Program-made: the position numbers and the translations under genes
Notes under the pieces: model-generated
Databases searched by the model: none
What the model saw: the letters and a program-made list of their open reading frames with translations, nothing else
Told to the model about the DNA's origin: nothing
Shown here: positions 51,377 to 59,097 of the stretch, one piece after another
Position numbering within the stretch: position 1 is the stretch's first letter
Layout: every line of letters starts with the position of its first letter
DNA from: Pseudaquabacterium terrae
GTDB taxonomy: Bacteria; Pseudomonadota; Gammaproteobacteria; Burkholderiales; Burkholderiaceae_C
Assembly: GCF_013266755.1 (NCBI RefSeq)
Contig: NZ_JABRWJ010000001.1
Span: forward strand, 124,001-188,000
Length of the DNA: 64,000 nucleotides
Direction of reading: 5' to 3'

Positions 51377-51589
51377 TCAGCGCGCCTTGCGCTTGGCAGG
51401 CCCGGTAGTCGCTCGGCGGTCAGCCTCGGACTCATCAAGCGACAGGCCGAGGTAGGCGGCCAGGGCCAGGCGCAGGACATCGGAGCGAGATGGGATCGTC
51501 CCCAGCGAGGCGCGGAGCTCGATGCGCTTCTCGTCGATGGCACGTTCGAGGTGTTCGCTGACGCGGAGATTGAGCTGGGTTCGAGTCAT
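51377..51589 (-). CDS. Small ribbon-helix-helix DNA-binding protein preceding hsdR
   Basis: A 70-residue protein: TRTQLNLRVSEHLERAIDEKR forms the strand and first helix, and SRSDVLRLALAAYLGLSLDESEADRR the second helix, followed by a basic tail (PAKRKAR). This is the CopG/Arc/MetJ-like RHH fold. It ends 11 bases before hsdR. A perfect 12-bp palindrome sits 21 bases upstream of its start, so it may control the restriction operon much as C proteins do in type II systems (inference). Confidence 0.75.
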   Translation of the reverse strand: MTRTQLNLRVSEHLERAIDEKRIELRASLGTIPSRSDVLRLALAAYLGLSLDESEADRRATTGPAKRKAR

Positions 51590-51609
51590 GGGCAGGCGCG
51601 AGCCAGTGT

Positions 51610-51621
51610 AGCTTGCAAGCT
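51610..51621. promoter_or_regulatory. Palindromic operator candidate for the RM operon
   Basis: AGCTTGCAAGCT is a perfect 12-base palindrome in the 80-base gap between ligD and the RHH gene. The adjacent ACTG-GTAGA-CAGT (51628-51640) forms a second short dyad. It is placed where the small RHH protein could autoregulate the operon. Confidence 0.5.
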
Positions 51622-51669
51622 GCGCGTACTGGTAGACAGTCCGACGGGCTGGTTCGTGGACCAGGCCAT

Positions 51670-54321
51670 TCACCCGCCAGCACCCAGCCGCTTCAACGCC
51701 CTGGCCAGCGTCTGCCGCGATTTCCAGTAGCCCTGCCACGGATCCTCGCTGACGAAGGACAGGTGCTCGCGCGCATCGGCGATGGTCCAGTGCGCGCCAC
51801 TCTTGACCTCCGACAGCTGCTCCCAGGCGATCGGCATCGACACGCCGAGCCCCGGCCGCGAGCGCGCCGAATACGCAGTCGCGGTCGTCGCGCCGTGGCT
51901 GTTGCGCAGGTAGTCGACGAAGATCTTGCCGATGCGGTTCGCCGGGCCGCTCTTCGCGACGAAGCGGTTCGGGATCACGCGCGCCAGGTGCTGCACCACC
52001 GCCTGCGAGAAATCCTTCACGGTGTCCCAGTCGTGCTTCGGCGCCAGCGGCACGACCACGTGCAGGCCCTTGCCGCCGCTGGTCTTCAGCCACGCCTTCA
52101 GCCCCAGCTCCTCGAGCAGCCCGCGCACCAGCAGCGCGGCCTCGACCACGCGCGGCCAGCCGACGCCCTCGCCCGGATCGATGTCGAAGATCACGCGGTC
52201 CGGGTGCGCGATGTCGCGCACCTGCGCATTCCAGGTGTGGAACTCGATGACGTTCATCTGCGCGGCGCCGGCCAACGCGCGCGCGCTCGGCACTTCGAGC
52301 AGCGCCTGGTGGCCCGGCCACAGCGCCGGGTCCAGCGATTTCAGCTCCGGGATGCGCAGCTGCTCGGCATGCTTCTGGAAGAAGAGCTCGCCGGTCACCC
52401 CCTCGGGGCCGCGCACCAGCGAGCACGGGCGGCCCTTCAGGTGCGGCAGGATCCAGTCGGCAACGCTCTCGTAGTAGCGCACGAGGTCGAGCTTGGTCAG
52501 CCCGCTCGACGGATCGATCACCCGCTCCGGATGCGAGACCTTGACCTGGGTGCGCTGACGTCCATTGGGCGCGTCCACGTCGTTCGCCGCGGGCGCCGCC
52601 TTGCGGTCTCCGACCATGCGCACCACTTCGCGCCGCACCTGCGCGGCCGGCTTGTCGGCGCGCAGCCCCTCGAAGGTGGCGTGGCGGATCTGCTCGTCGG
52701 GTGTCCAGTCGGCAAAGCTGACTTCGGCGACGAGCTGCGGCTCGACCCAGCGCTCGAGCCCGGCATTGCGGCGTGACCAGCGGCCGCCCGGCGGCGCCGC
52801 ATCGCCGGCGAAGGGCGAGCCCTTGCGTTCCAGCGTCACCAGCGTCGCCTTCAGCTCGGCGGCGCTGCGCCCGTCCCAGCCGGTGCCGACGCTGCCGACG
52901 GGGATCAGCTTGCCGCGTTCGTCGTGAACGCCGAGCAGCAGGCTGCCGATCTCCGCCGCGTTGCGCGCGCCGCCGCGGTCGGTGAAGCCGCCGACGACGA
53001 ACTCCTGGCGCTGCCGCGTCTTCAGCTTCAGCCAGGTCTCGCTGCGGCGCGAGACGTAGGGCGCATCGGCGCGCTTGGCCATCAGGCCTTCCAGCCGCAG
53101 CTGGCGCGCCGACTGCAGCAGGCTCGCCGGGTCGGCATCGATGGCCGCGCTGAAGCGCAGCTTGCCGTCGTGCGCATCGTCGTCGTTGGCGCGCTGCAGC
53201 AGCTGCGCGAGCAACGCGCGGCGCTCGCGCAGCGGCACCGCGCGCAGGTCCCAGCCGTCGAGGTACGGCAGGTCGAACAGCAGGTAGACGATGGACTCCG
53301 AGCGGCGGTGATCGAAGGCGTTCTGCAGCGCGTTGAAGCTCGGCAGGCCGTCGTCGCCGAAGACGACCACCTCGCCGTCGAGCCAGGCCGAGTGAAGCTT
53401 CAACGCGCGCAGCGCCGCGGCGATGGCGGGCATCTTCGCGGTCCAGTCGTGGCCGCCGCGGGTGATCAGCGCCGGCTGGCCGCTCTGAATACGCGTCATC
53501 ACGCGGTAGCCGTCGAGCTTGACCTCGAACAGCCAGTCGCCGCGCGCCGGCAGCGCGGTGGCTGCGGTGGCCAGCTGCGGCGGCAGCTTGTCCGGCAGCG
53601 GCGCGCGCTTCGCACCGCTCAGCTCGCCGGGCGCGCGCGCCGCGCCGCTCTCGTCGACCAGCCCGCCGCCGCGGCCCGGCAGCGGCGCCGCATCGGCCGG
53701 CGGCAGCGGCTTGGCAACGACGCTGTCGGGCAGCGCACTGACGACGTCGTACTCGGCGCGCGGGCGCGCATGGGCATCGCGCTTCTTGAACAGGATCCAC
53801 GGCACCTGCTTCTCGCGCTTGCCCGCCGGCCTGTCGCCATGCACGTCGCGCTCGTCGTCCTTCTTCGCGATGCGCACCAGCTCCCAGCGGCCGGCGAGCT
53901 TCTGGCCATGCAGCGTGAAGACCAGCTTGCCCTCGGCCAGGCCCTGGTGCGGATCGCCCACCGGCGCCCAGGTGCCGCGGTCCCAGATGATGACGCGGCC
54001 GGCGCCGTACTGGCCGGCGGGGATCACGCCCTCGAACTGGTTGTACGAGATCGGATGGGCCTCGACCTGCACCGCCATGCGCTTGTCCTGCGGGTCGAAG
54101 CTCGGCCCCCGGGGCACCGCCCACGACAGCATCACGCCGTCGAGCTCGAGCCGGAAGTCGTAGTGCAGCCGCGTCGCATCGTGCTTCTGCACGACGAAGC
54201 ACAGCGCGCCCTCGCCCGCGCCCGACACCTCGCCGGCCGGCTCGGGCGTGCGCTCGAAATCGCGCTTGGCGCGGTAGGGCTTGAGCTGGTCGGCGCGGAC
54301 TTTCGCGGGGGGGCGGCTCAT
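51670..54321 (-). CDS. ligD: Multifunctional ATP-dependent DNA ligase LigD
   Basis: An 883-residue NHEJ ligase. The N-terminal 3'-phosphoesterase domain (about 30-190) has VQKHDATRLHYDFRLELDGVMLSWAVPRGPS. The ATP-dependent ligase domain (about 255-540) has the adenylated Lys268 in FEVKLDGYRVM. The C-terminal primase/polymerase domain (about 590-875) has FDIDPGEGVGWP with its catalytic acidic pair and the NSHGATTATAYSARSRPGLGVSMPI end. The order PE-Lig-Pol is that of Pseudomonas LigD. It processes and seals ends held by Ku (33692-34642). The gene is divergent from a small acidic protein gene, and the RM operon follows 80 bases downstream on the same strand. Confidence 0.95.
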   Translation of the reverse strand: MSRPPAKVRADQLKPYRAKRDFERTPEPAGEVSGAGEGALCFVVQKHDATRLHYDFRLELDGVMLSWAVPRGPSFDPQDKRMAVQVEAHPISYNQFEGVIPAGQYGAGRVIIWDRGTWAPVGDPHQGLAEGKLVFTLHGQKLAGRWELVRIAKKDDERDVHGDRPAGKREKQVPWILFKKRDAHARPRAEYDVVSALPDSVVAKPLPPADAAPLPGRGGGLVDESGAARAPGELSGAKRAPLPDKLPPQLATAATALPARGDWLFEVKLDGYRVMTRIQSGQPALITRGGHDWTAKMPAIAAALRALKLHSAWLDGEVVVFGDDGLPSFNALQNAFDHRRSESIVYLLFDLPYLDGWDLRAVPLRERRALLAQLLQRANDDDAHDGKLRFSAAIDADPASLLQSARQLRLEGLMAKRADAPYVSRRSETWLKLKTRQRQEFVVGGFTDRGGARNAAEIGSLLLGVHDERGKLIPVGSVGTGWDGRSAAELKATLVTLERKGSPFAGDAAPPGGRWSRRNAGLERWVEPQLVAEVSFADWTPDEQIRHATFEGLRADKPAAQVRREVVRMVGDRKAAPAANDVDAPNGRQRTQVKVSHPERVIDPSSGLTKLDLVRYYESVADWILPHLKGRPCSLVRGPEGVTGELFFQKHAEQLRIPELKSLDPALWPGHQALLEVPSARALAGAAQMNVIEFHTWNAQVRDIAHPDRVIFDIDPGEGVGWPRVVEAALLVRGLLEELGLKAWLKTSGGKGLHVVVPLAPKHDWDTVKDFSQAVVQHLARVIPNRFVAKSGPANRIGKIFVDYLRNSHGATTATAYSARSRPGLGVSMPIAWEQLSEVKSGAHWTIADAREHLSFVSEDPWQGYWKSRQTLARALKRLGAGG

Positions 54322-54424
54322 GCGCCATTCTGAAGCCGCCGTCCTACAGCCGCGAAGCCCTGCACCTACAGACAGCGCTGCGCCGGCTGCCTAGCCTCGG
54401 GCCATCGAATCAAGGAGACCGGAC

Positions 54425-54814
54425 ATGGCCAGCAGCAGCATCCAGGGCGGCATCCCGATTCAGCCGCGTGCCCGCGGCCACGATGTCGACGCGCTCGGCC
54501 CGAGCGACAGTTCCGACAGCGGCAGCGACGTGCAAGGGGAACAGCCGATGGCCACCGAGGCCGACAACCCCGGCGAGCTCGGCGGCGTGCCCTCGCACCG
54601 CGACAGCGCGAGCGATGCATCGGGCACCGGCGAACGCGCGACCGCCACCGGCAACGACGCGCGCGATGGCGCCGACCTGCTGCCCGATCGCATCATCGAC
54701 GGCGCGCCGCGCGATCCGGGCGAGACGCTCGACGCGGCGGACGAAACGGCGCAGCTGCCCGAGGACGACGATGCGGAAAGCGCCGAGGACGAGGACGAGC
54801 CGGAGGCCACGTGA
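54425..54814 (+). CDS. Acidic, disordered hypothetical protein
   Basis: A 129-residue protein rich in Asp, Glu, Ser, Gly and Ala with no hydrophobic segment. It contains GTGERATATGNDARDGADLL near residues 65-85 and a strongly acidic end (EDDDAESAEDEDEPEAT). An AAGGAGA ribosome-binding site precedes the ATG at 54425. I recognise no domain; similar acidic low-complexity proteins occur in Burkholderiales. It is divergent from ligD with a 103-base gap. Confidence 0.6.
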   Translation: MASSSIQGGIPIQPRARGHDVDALGPSDSSDSGSDVQGEQPMATEADNPGELGGVPSHRDSASDASGTGERATATGNDARDGADLLPDRIIDGAPRDPGETLDAADETAQLPEDDDAESAEDEDEPEAT

Positions 54815-54990
54815 CACGTCCTTGGGACATTAGCGTGCAGAAGTCACGACTCGTCACAGCCTCGCTGGCCAGTCGCTTCACGCTTCTTTACCGGGACTTC
54901 ACGCCGCGATGGTGAACGACCGATGCGCCGCCCCCGTTGTGTCGGGGAGCCCGCAATTCCGCCGGGCAAAGCCCCAAAAGGAGTACGGAC

Positions 54991-55464
54991 ATGAGCAAGA
55001 AGTGGATCGTCGCAGCGCTCGGCCTGGCCGGTGTGATGGCCGCCGGCGTCGCGCAGGCAGGGCACGGCAGCAACGTGCAGTGGTCGGTGTCGATCGGCCT
55101 TCCGCTGCCGGTCGTCGTGGTCCCGGCAACAACCGTGCGCTACCCCGGCTATCCGGTGGTCGGCCATGGCCACCACTACCAGGGCCACGCCTATCAAGGC
55201 CGCTACACGCCGACGCGCGGCGACCGCGACCGTGACGGCATCCCCAACCAGTTCGACCGCGTCTACAACCCGGCCTGGGACCGTGACGGCGACGGCGTGC
55301 CCAACCGCTACGACACCCGCTACACCCCGCGCTGGGATCGTGACGGCGATGGCGTGCCGAACCGGTACGACGACCGCGATGGACGTCGCTACGACGGCCG
55401 CTACGACAGCGACCGCGACGGCATCCCGAACCGCCGCGACCGCCACCCCGGCCGTCCGGGCTGA
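54991..55464 (+). CDS. Exported protein with DRDGDGVPNRYD calcium-binding-type repeats
   Basis: A 157-residue protein with a signal peptide (cleavage near AQA at about residue 23). A Gly/His/Tyr-rich stretch (about 60-75) is followed by five Asp-rich repeats: DRDRDGIPNQFD, DRDGDGVPNRYD twice, and DSDRDGIPNRRD with a shorter one. They match the thrombospondin type 3 calcium-binding consensus DxDxDGxxNxxD. Such repeats sit in periplasmic or outer-membrane proteins. An AAAGGAG ribosome-binding site precedes the ATG. In the preceding 176-base gap a small CCCCG/CGGGG hairpin (54932-54947) is the only structure seen. Confidence 0.75.
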   Translation: MSKKWIVAALGLAGVMAAGVAQAGHGSNVQWSVSIGLPLPVVVVPATTVRYPGYPVVGHGHHYQGHAYQGRYTPTRGDRDRDGIPNQFDRVYNPAWDRDGDGVPNRYDTRYTPRWDRDGDGVPNRYDDRDGRRYDGRYDSDRDGIPNRRDRHPGRPG

Positions 55465-55467
55465 TCG

Positions 55468-58400
55468 TCACGGGGCGCAGCCCTCGGACTGCGCCCACAT
55501 GCCGTCGACCGCCACGCCGGACAGGTGCCAGCCGAGCGGGTAGCGGATGCCGTCGGGCAGCAGGTCGAGCACGCGGGTCGGCGCGCGGGTCGTGCGCGCC
55601 GCCGCGCCGCCGAGGATCAGGCGCAGTGCGCGCACCGCCTGCGCCTGGCGCGCCTCGGCGAGCAGGCCGTTGGCGCCGATGCCGCTAACGTTCAGCACCG
55701 CGAGCGCCGGGCCGACCACGTCGACGAACAGCTCGGCGCGGTGACGGCACACCGGCCGCTCCGGGTGGTAGCCGCGGTCGGTCAGGTCGGAGCAGGCGCC
55801 GCGCGGCGGCGGCGCGACTTCATCGGCGCCGGGCGCCGGCCGCACGCCGGCCAGCGGGCACAGCTCCTCGCGTGCCGCCACCGGTTGCACACCGTTGCGA
55901 ATCATCAGCACCTGCGGCACCAGTCGCTCGCGCAGCCACTGGCGCTGGCCGGCGTCCATCGCCAGGCACTTGCGAAACAGCGCCGCATCACCGTCGTTGG
56001 CCTTCACCTCGAGACAGCGCGCCAGGCCCTGGATCACGTCCAGCGTGCTCTGCCCGCCACTGTTGTCGAAGTAACCGCCATCGGCCAGGTGGCCGCAGGT
56101 CTCGCGCCGCTCGCCCCCGGTGCCCAATTCGGGCGCCGACGCCGCCGTCTCGTGCGGCAGCGGATCGGCCACCCGCGTCAGGCAGCGCTGCTGCGGCGCG
56201 GTCAGCGCGCCGATGGCGTTGACGAACGGAAAGCGCGCCGCGTTGTGCGCCGCCGAGCCCAGCGGCAGGTCGCGGCCGGTGATGCGCAGCTGGTCCTTGG
56301 CGCCGCGGAACTGGCGCCAATCGATGCGCAGGTCGCTGGCCACCGCACGCTCGCCCGATTCGACCCAGGTCGCATTGAGCAGCAGGTAGGGCACATGCGG
56401 ACCTTCGGCGCGCGCCGCCGCGAGCTGCTCACGCGAGGCGATCAGGCCTTGCCGGAAACCCGGCACCGCCGCCTCCATCGCCTGCTCGAACCACGCCCCG
56501 CGCGACAGGAAGCCGCAGCCGGGCGTCGTGCACCAGCGCGTCGGCAGCACGCGCGCCAGCGCATCTTCGAACAGCCACGCCGACACCAGCGGCGCCAGCA
56601 GGTCGGTGCGCGCCAGCCGATCGAGGCATGCGGCACGCTGCGCCGGCTCCGCGCTGCAGGCGCGAAACGCCGCGGCGCCGATCGCGCCGCCCGAGACGCC
56701 GGAAATCGAGAAGGTGCGCGCGCCGAAGTGCGCATCGCTCTGCGCCAGGCGCTGCAGCACCAGCGCCGTCCACACCGCGGCGCGGATGCCGCCGCCTTCG
56801 GTCGAGACGAGATAGACGTCGAGGCTGCCGTCGGCGGCCAACGGGACGATCGGCCCGCAGGGTCCACCGCCCGCGGCCGGAGCGTTGCACAGCGCCGCGA
56901 GCCAGTCGGCGAGCGCGATGTCCAGCGTCGGCCGGTGCCAGTCGAGCCGCGCGCTGGTCGACCCGGCGTCGGGCCGGCGCGTGCTGGCGAAGTGGTCGGC
57001 CGCGGCGATCACCAGTGCGGTCGCCGCGAGCAGCAGCACCGGCGCCACGCCATCGCGCCAGCGCAGCCGCGCCGGCGTGCCCCCCGCCGGCACGGGAGGC
57101 GCCAGGCGCCGCACCAGCGCCATCACCCACGCGTAGGCGCCCCACAGCACCAGCGCCAGCCCGAGCGTGAAGGCCAGCATGCGCAGCGCGCCGGCCGGGG
57201 CGGCACCGGCGGGCTCGAGCGGCGGCCACGAAAGGTGGTTCGTCGTCCAGCCCAGCACGCCGAGCAGCCCGACCAGCGCGATCAACAGGCCGACCCACGG
57301 CACCGAACGCTGCACCTCCAGCAGCGACAGCCAGCCGAAGAAGCACAGCCACAGCGCGATCTCGAACAGCATCACCGCCAGGCTCATCGTCGGCACGTAG
57401 TCCTGCTGCCAGCCGAGCCAGCCGGGCGGGAACACGTCCACCAGCCGGCAGACCAGCATGCCGATGCCCAGCAGCACCGGCAGCCGGTGCGCCCCGATGC
57501 GCCCCGCCAGCTTGAACTTGCCGCCACTGGGCGTGGCGCCCTCCTTCGACGTGATGGGCTCCCAGAAACCCGCACGCGCACTCCATTCGCGCCAGTCGAT
57601 GCAGTCGTGGTAACGCGCTTGCGCGCTGCGGCTGCAGCGGCGCAGGAAGCCGAGCCCGGCCGCCAGCATGCCGACACCGAACACCAGCACCAAGGCAACC
57701 GGCCCCATCCAGCGCGGCGCCCCGGCGGCCTGGGCCATCACGCTGTCGCGGATCACGCCGCCGCACAGCACGACCATCAGCACTGCCGGCACGACGCCAA
57801 GCAAGCGCGCCCAGCCGGCGGCGAAACGATCCGCCGGCCCGGGCGGATCACCCAGCGGCGGCGTCGCGCTGTGCACGCTGCGCAGCAGGCAGACGCTGCG
57901 CGTCCACAACCAGCACGCGAACATCAGCAGCGCGATCGCCAGCGCACTGGCGATGGTGGCGAGTAGCGTGCCGAGCACCAGCAGCGCGCGCTGCGGCAGC
58001 GTGAACTCCGCCTCGCGAAAGGGCGCCGCGGCGATCGCGTAGAGCACGTCGCGGCCCTGGTCCATCACCACCGTCAGCGCGGCCACCAGCACCAGCGCCA
58101 GCAGCACGTAGCGGCTGCGCACGAAGCAGTCCCAGATGGCGCGGCGCAGCCGGGCGCGCTGATCCTGCGCCAGCGGCTGCCGCGCCGGCTGCAGCCGCAC
58201 GCCGAAGAGCCACGCCGCCAGCGTCAGCAAGGGCAGCAGCAGCGCCAGCGCGACGAGGCCGTTCTTGCCCTGGTGCGCCGCGCAGGCGAGCCGGCCGACG
58301 AAGGCCGGCCAGCCGCTCGCCGCGCCGAGGTCGCTGCACGCCGCGCTGGCATAGGCCAGCCCGAGCACCAGCGACAGCAGCAGCAACACGGCGGCCAGCG

Positions 58401-58995
58401 CGCGGCCGAGCCGACGCAGTGCCGCCCGCGCCGCCGCCGAGCGCAGCAACGCCAGCAGGCCAAAAGCCCCGCTGGCCAGCGCCAGCGTGCTGCCCCAGAG
58501 ACCGAAGCGCGCCAGGCCGAGGCTGTTCTCGAGCAGGTCGACCAGCACCAGCGCCGCCACCGGCAGCGCCAGCACGATCAGCAGCCAGCGCTCGATGGGC
58601 GACACCGCCTGCGGATCCCCATCGTCGGCCAGCGCGTCGGCCAGGCGCAGCGCGGCGGCGAACAGGAAACTCGCGTACACGGGCACGAAGAGCGCGCTGT
58701 CCAGGCCCAGGTACAGCAGCACCAGGCCGCTGCGCCCCGACGTGGCCCACAGCCTGAGCATCGCGTCGACCGGCCCGCCGCTGCCCGCCGGATCGGCCCA
58801 GCCCAGCCAGTCCTGCACACCGAAGCCGCTGGGCACGTGCAGCGTCGCGCCGAGCAGCCCGAGCGCCAGCGCGAAGGCCACCGTCGCGCTCGCCAGCCAC
58901 GCGGTGCCACGGCCGGTCGGCGGCGTGCGCAGCGTGTGCAGGAACCGATCGAACCAGGATCGCCGCTTCGTGACGCCCGCTGCCGCATCGTCCAT
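55468..58995 (-). CDS. Large membrane protein with C-terminal patatin-like phospholipase domain
   Basis: A 1175-residue protein. Roughly residues 30-690 contain many transmembrane helices in two or more clusters. The C-terminal part (about 715-1175) is a patatin-like lipase: oxyanion loop STEGGGIRAAVWTALVL, nucleophile elbow GVSGGAIGAAAF (Ser near 766) and the catalytic Asp in LADGGYFDNSGGQS (near 970). Patatin domains cleave acyl chains from phospholipids. Fusion to a polytopic membrane domain would fix it at the inner membrane, with the catalytic part probably cytoplasmic. It is convergent with the repeat-protein gene, 3 bases apart. Confidence 0.82.
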   Translation of the reverse strand: MDDAAAGVTKRRSWFDRFLHTLRTPPTGRGTAWLASATVAFALALGLLGATLHVPSGFGVQDWLGWADPAGSGGPVDAMLRLWATSGRSGLVLLYLGLDSALFVPVYASFLFAAALRLADALADDGDPQAVSPIERWLLIVLALPVAALVLVDLLENSLGLARFGLWGSTLALASGAFGLLALLRSAAARAALRRLGRALAAVLLLLSLVLGLAYASAACSDLGAASGWPAFVGRLACAAHQGKNGLVALALLLPLLTLAAWLFGVRLQPARQPLAQDQRARLRRAIWDCFVRSRYVLLALVLVAALTVVMDQGRDVLYAIAAAPFREAEFTLPQRALLVLGTLLATIASALAIALLMFACWLWTRSVCLLRSVHSATPPLGDPPGPADRFAAGWARLLGVVPAVLMVVLCGGVIRDSVMAQAAGAPRWMGPVALVLVFGVGMLAAGLGFLRRCSRSAQARYHDCIDWREWSARAGFWEPITSKEGATPSGGKFKLAGRIGAHRLPVLLGIGMLVCRLVDVFPPGWLGWQQDYVPTMSLAVMLFEIALWLCFFGWLSLLEVQRSVPWVGLLIALVGLLGVLGWTTNHLSWPPLEPAGAAPAGALRMLAFTLGLALVLWGAYAWVMALVRRLAPPVPAGGTPARLRWRDGVAPVLLLAATALVIAAADHFASTRRPDAGSTSARLDWHRPTLDIALADWLAALCNAPAAGGGPCGPIVPLAADGSLDVYLVSTEGGGIRAAVWTALVLQRLAQSDAHFGARTFSISGVSGGAIGAAAFRACSAEPAQRAACLDRLARTDLLAPLVSAWLFEDALARVLPTRWCTTPGCGFLSRGAWFEQAMEAAVPGFRQGLIASREQLAAARAEGPHVPYLLLNATWVESGERAVASDLRIDWRQFRGAKDQLRITGRDLPLGSAAHNAARFPFVNAIGALTAPQQRCLTRVADPLPHETAASAPELGTGGERRETCGHLADGGYFDNSGGQSTLDVIQGLARCLEVKANDGDAALFRKCLAMDAGQRQWLRERLVPQVLMIRNGVQPVAAREELCPLAGVRPAPGADEVAPPPRGACSDLTDRGYHPERPVCRHRAELFVDVVGPALAVLNVSGIGANGLLAEARQAQAVRALRLILGGAAARTTRAPTRVLDLLPDGIRYPLGWHLSGVAVDGMWAQSEGCAP

Positions 58996-59097
58996 GGTCG
59001 CTCCCTTTGCCCGTCAGCGGGCCGGGGACGACGGTACTCCAGACGCGGGATGCGGGCTACGGTGCGAGCACGGACGCAGGATCGAGGACGCGCCTGG

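Noticed and set aside
43614-54321. Restriction operon as part of an integrated mobile element
   Set aside because: No integrase, transposase, attachment repeat or tRNA boundary is visible. Only the hsdS recognition region is lower in GC.
54932-54947. CCCCG-TTGTGT-CGGGG hairpin as a riboswitch or terminator
   Set aside because: A 5-bp stem with no U-tract and no conserved aptamer context is too weak to call.
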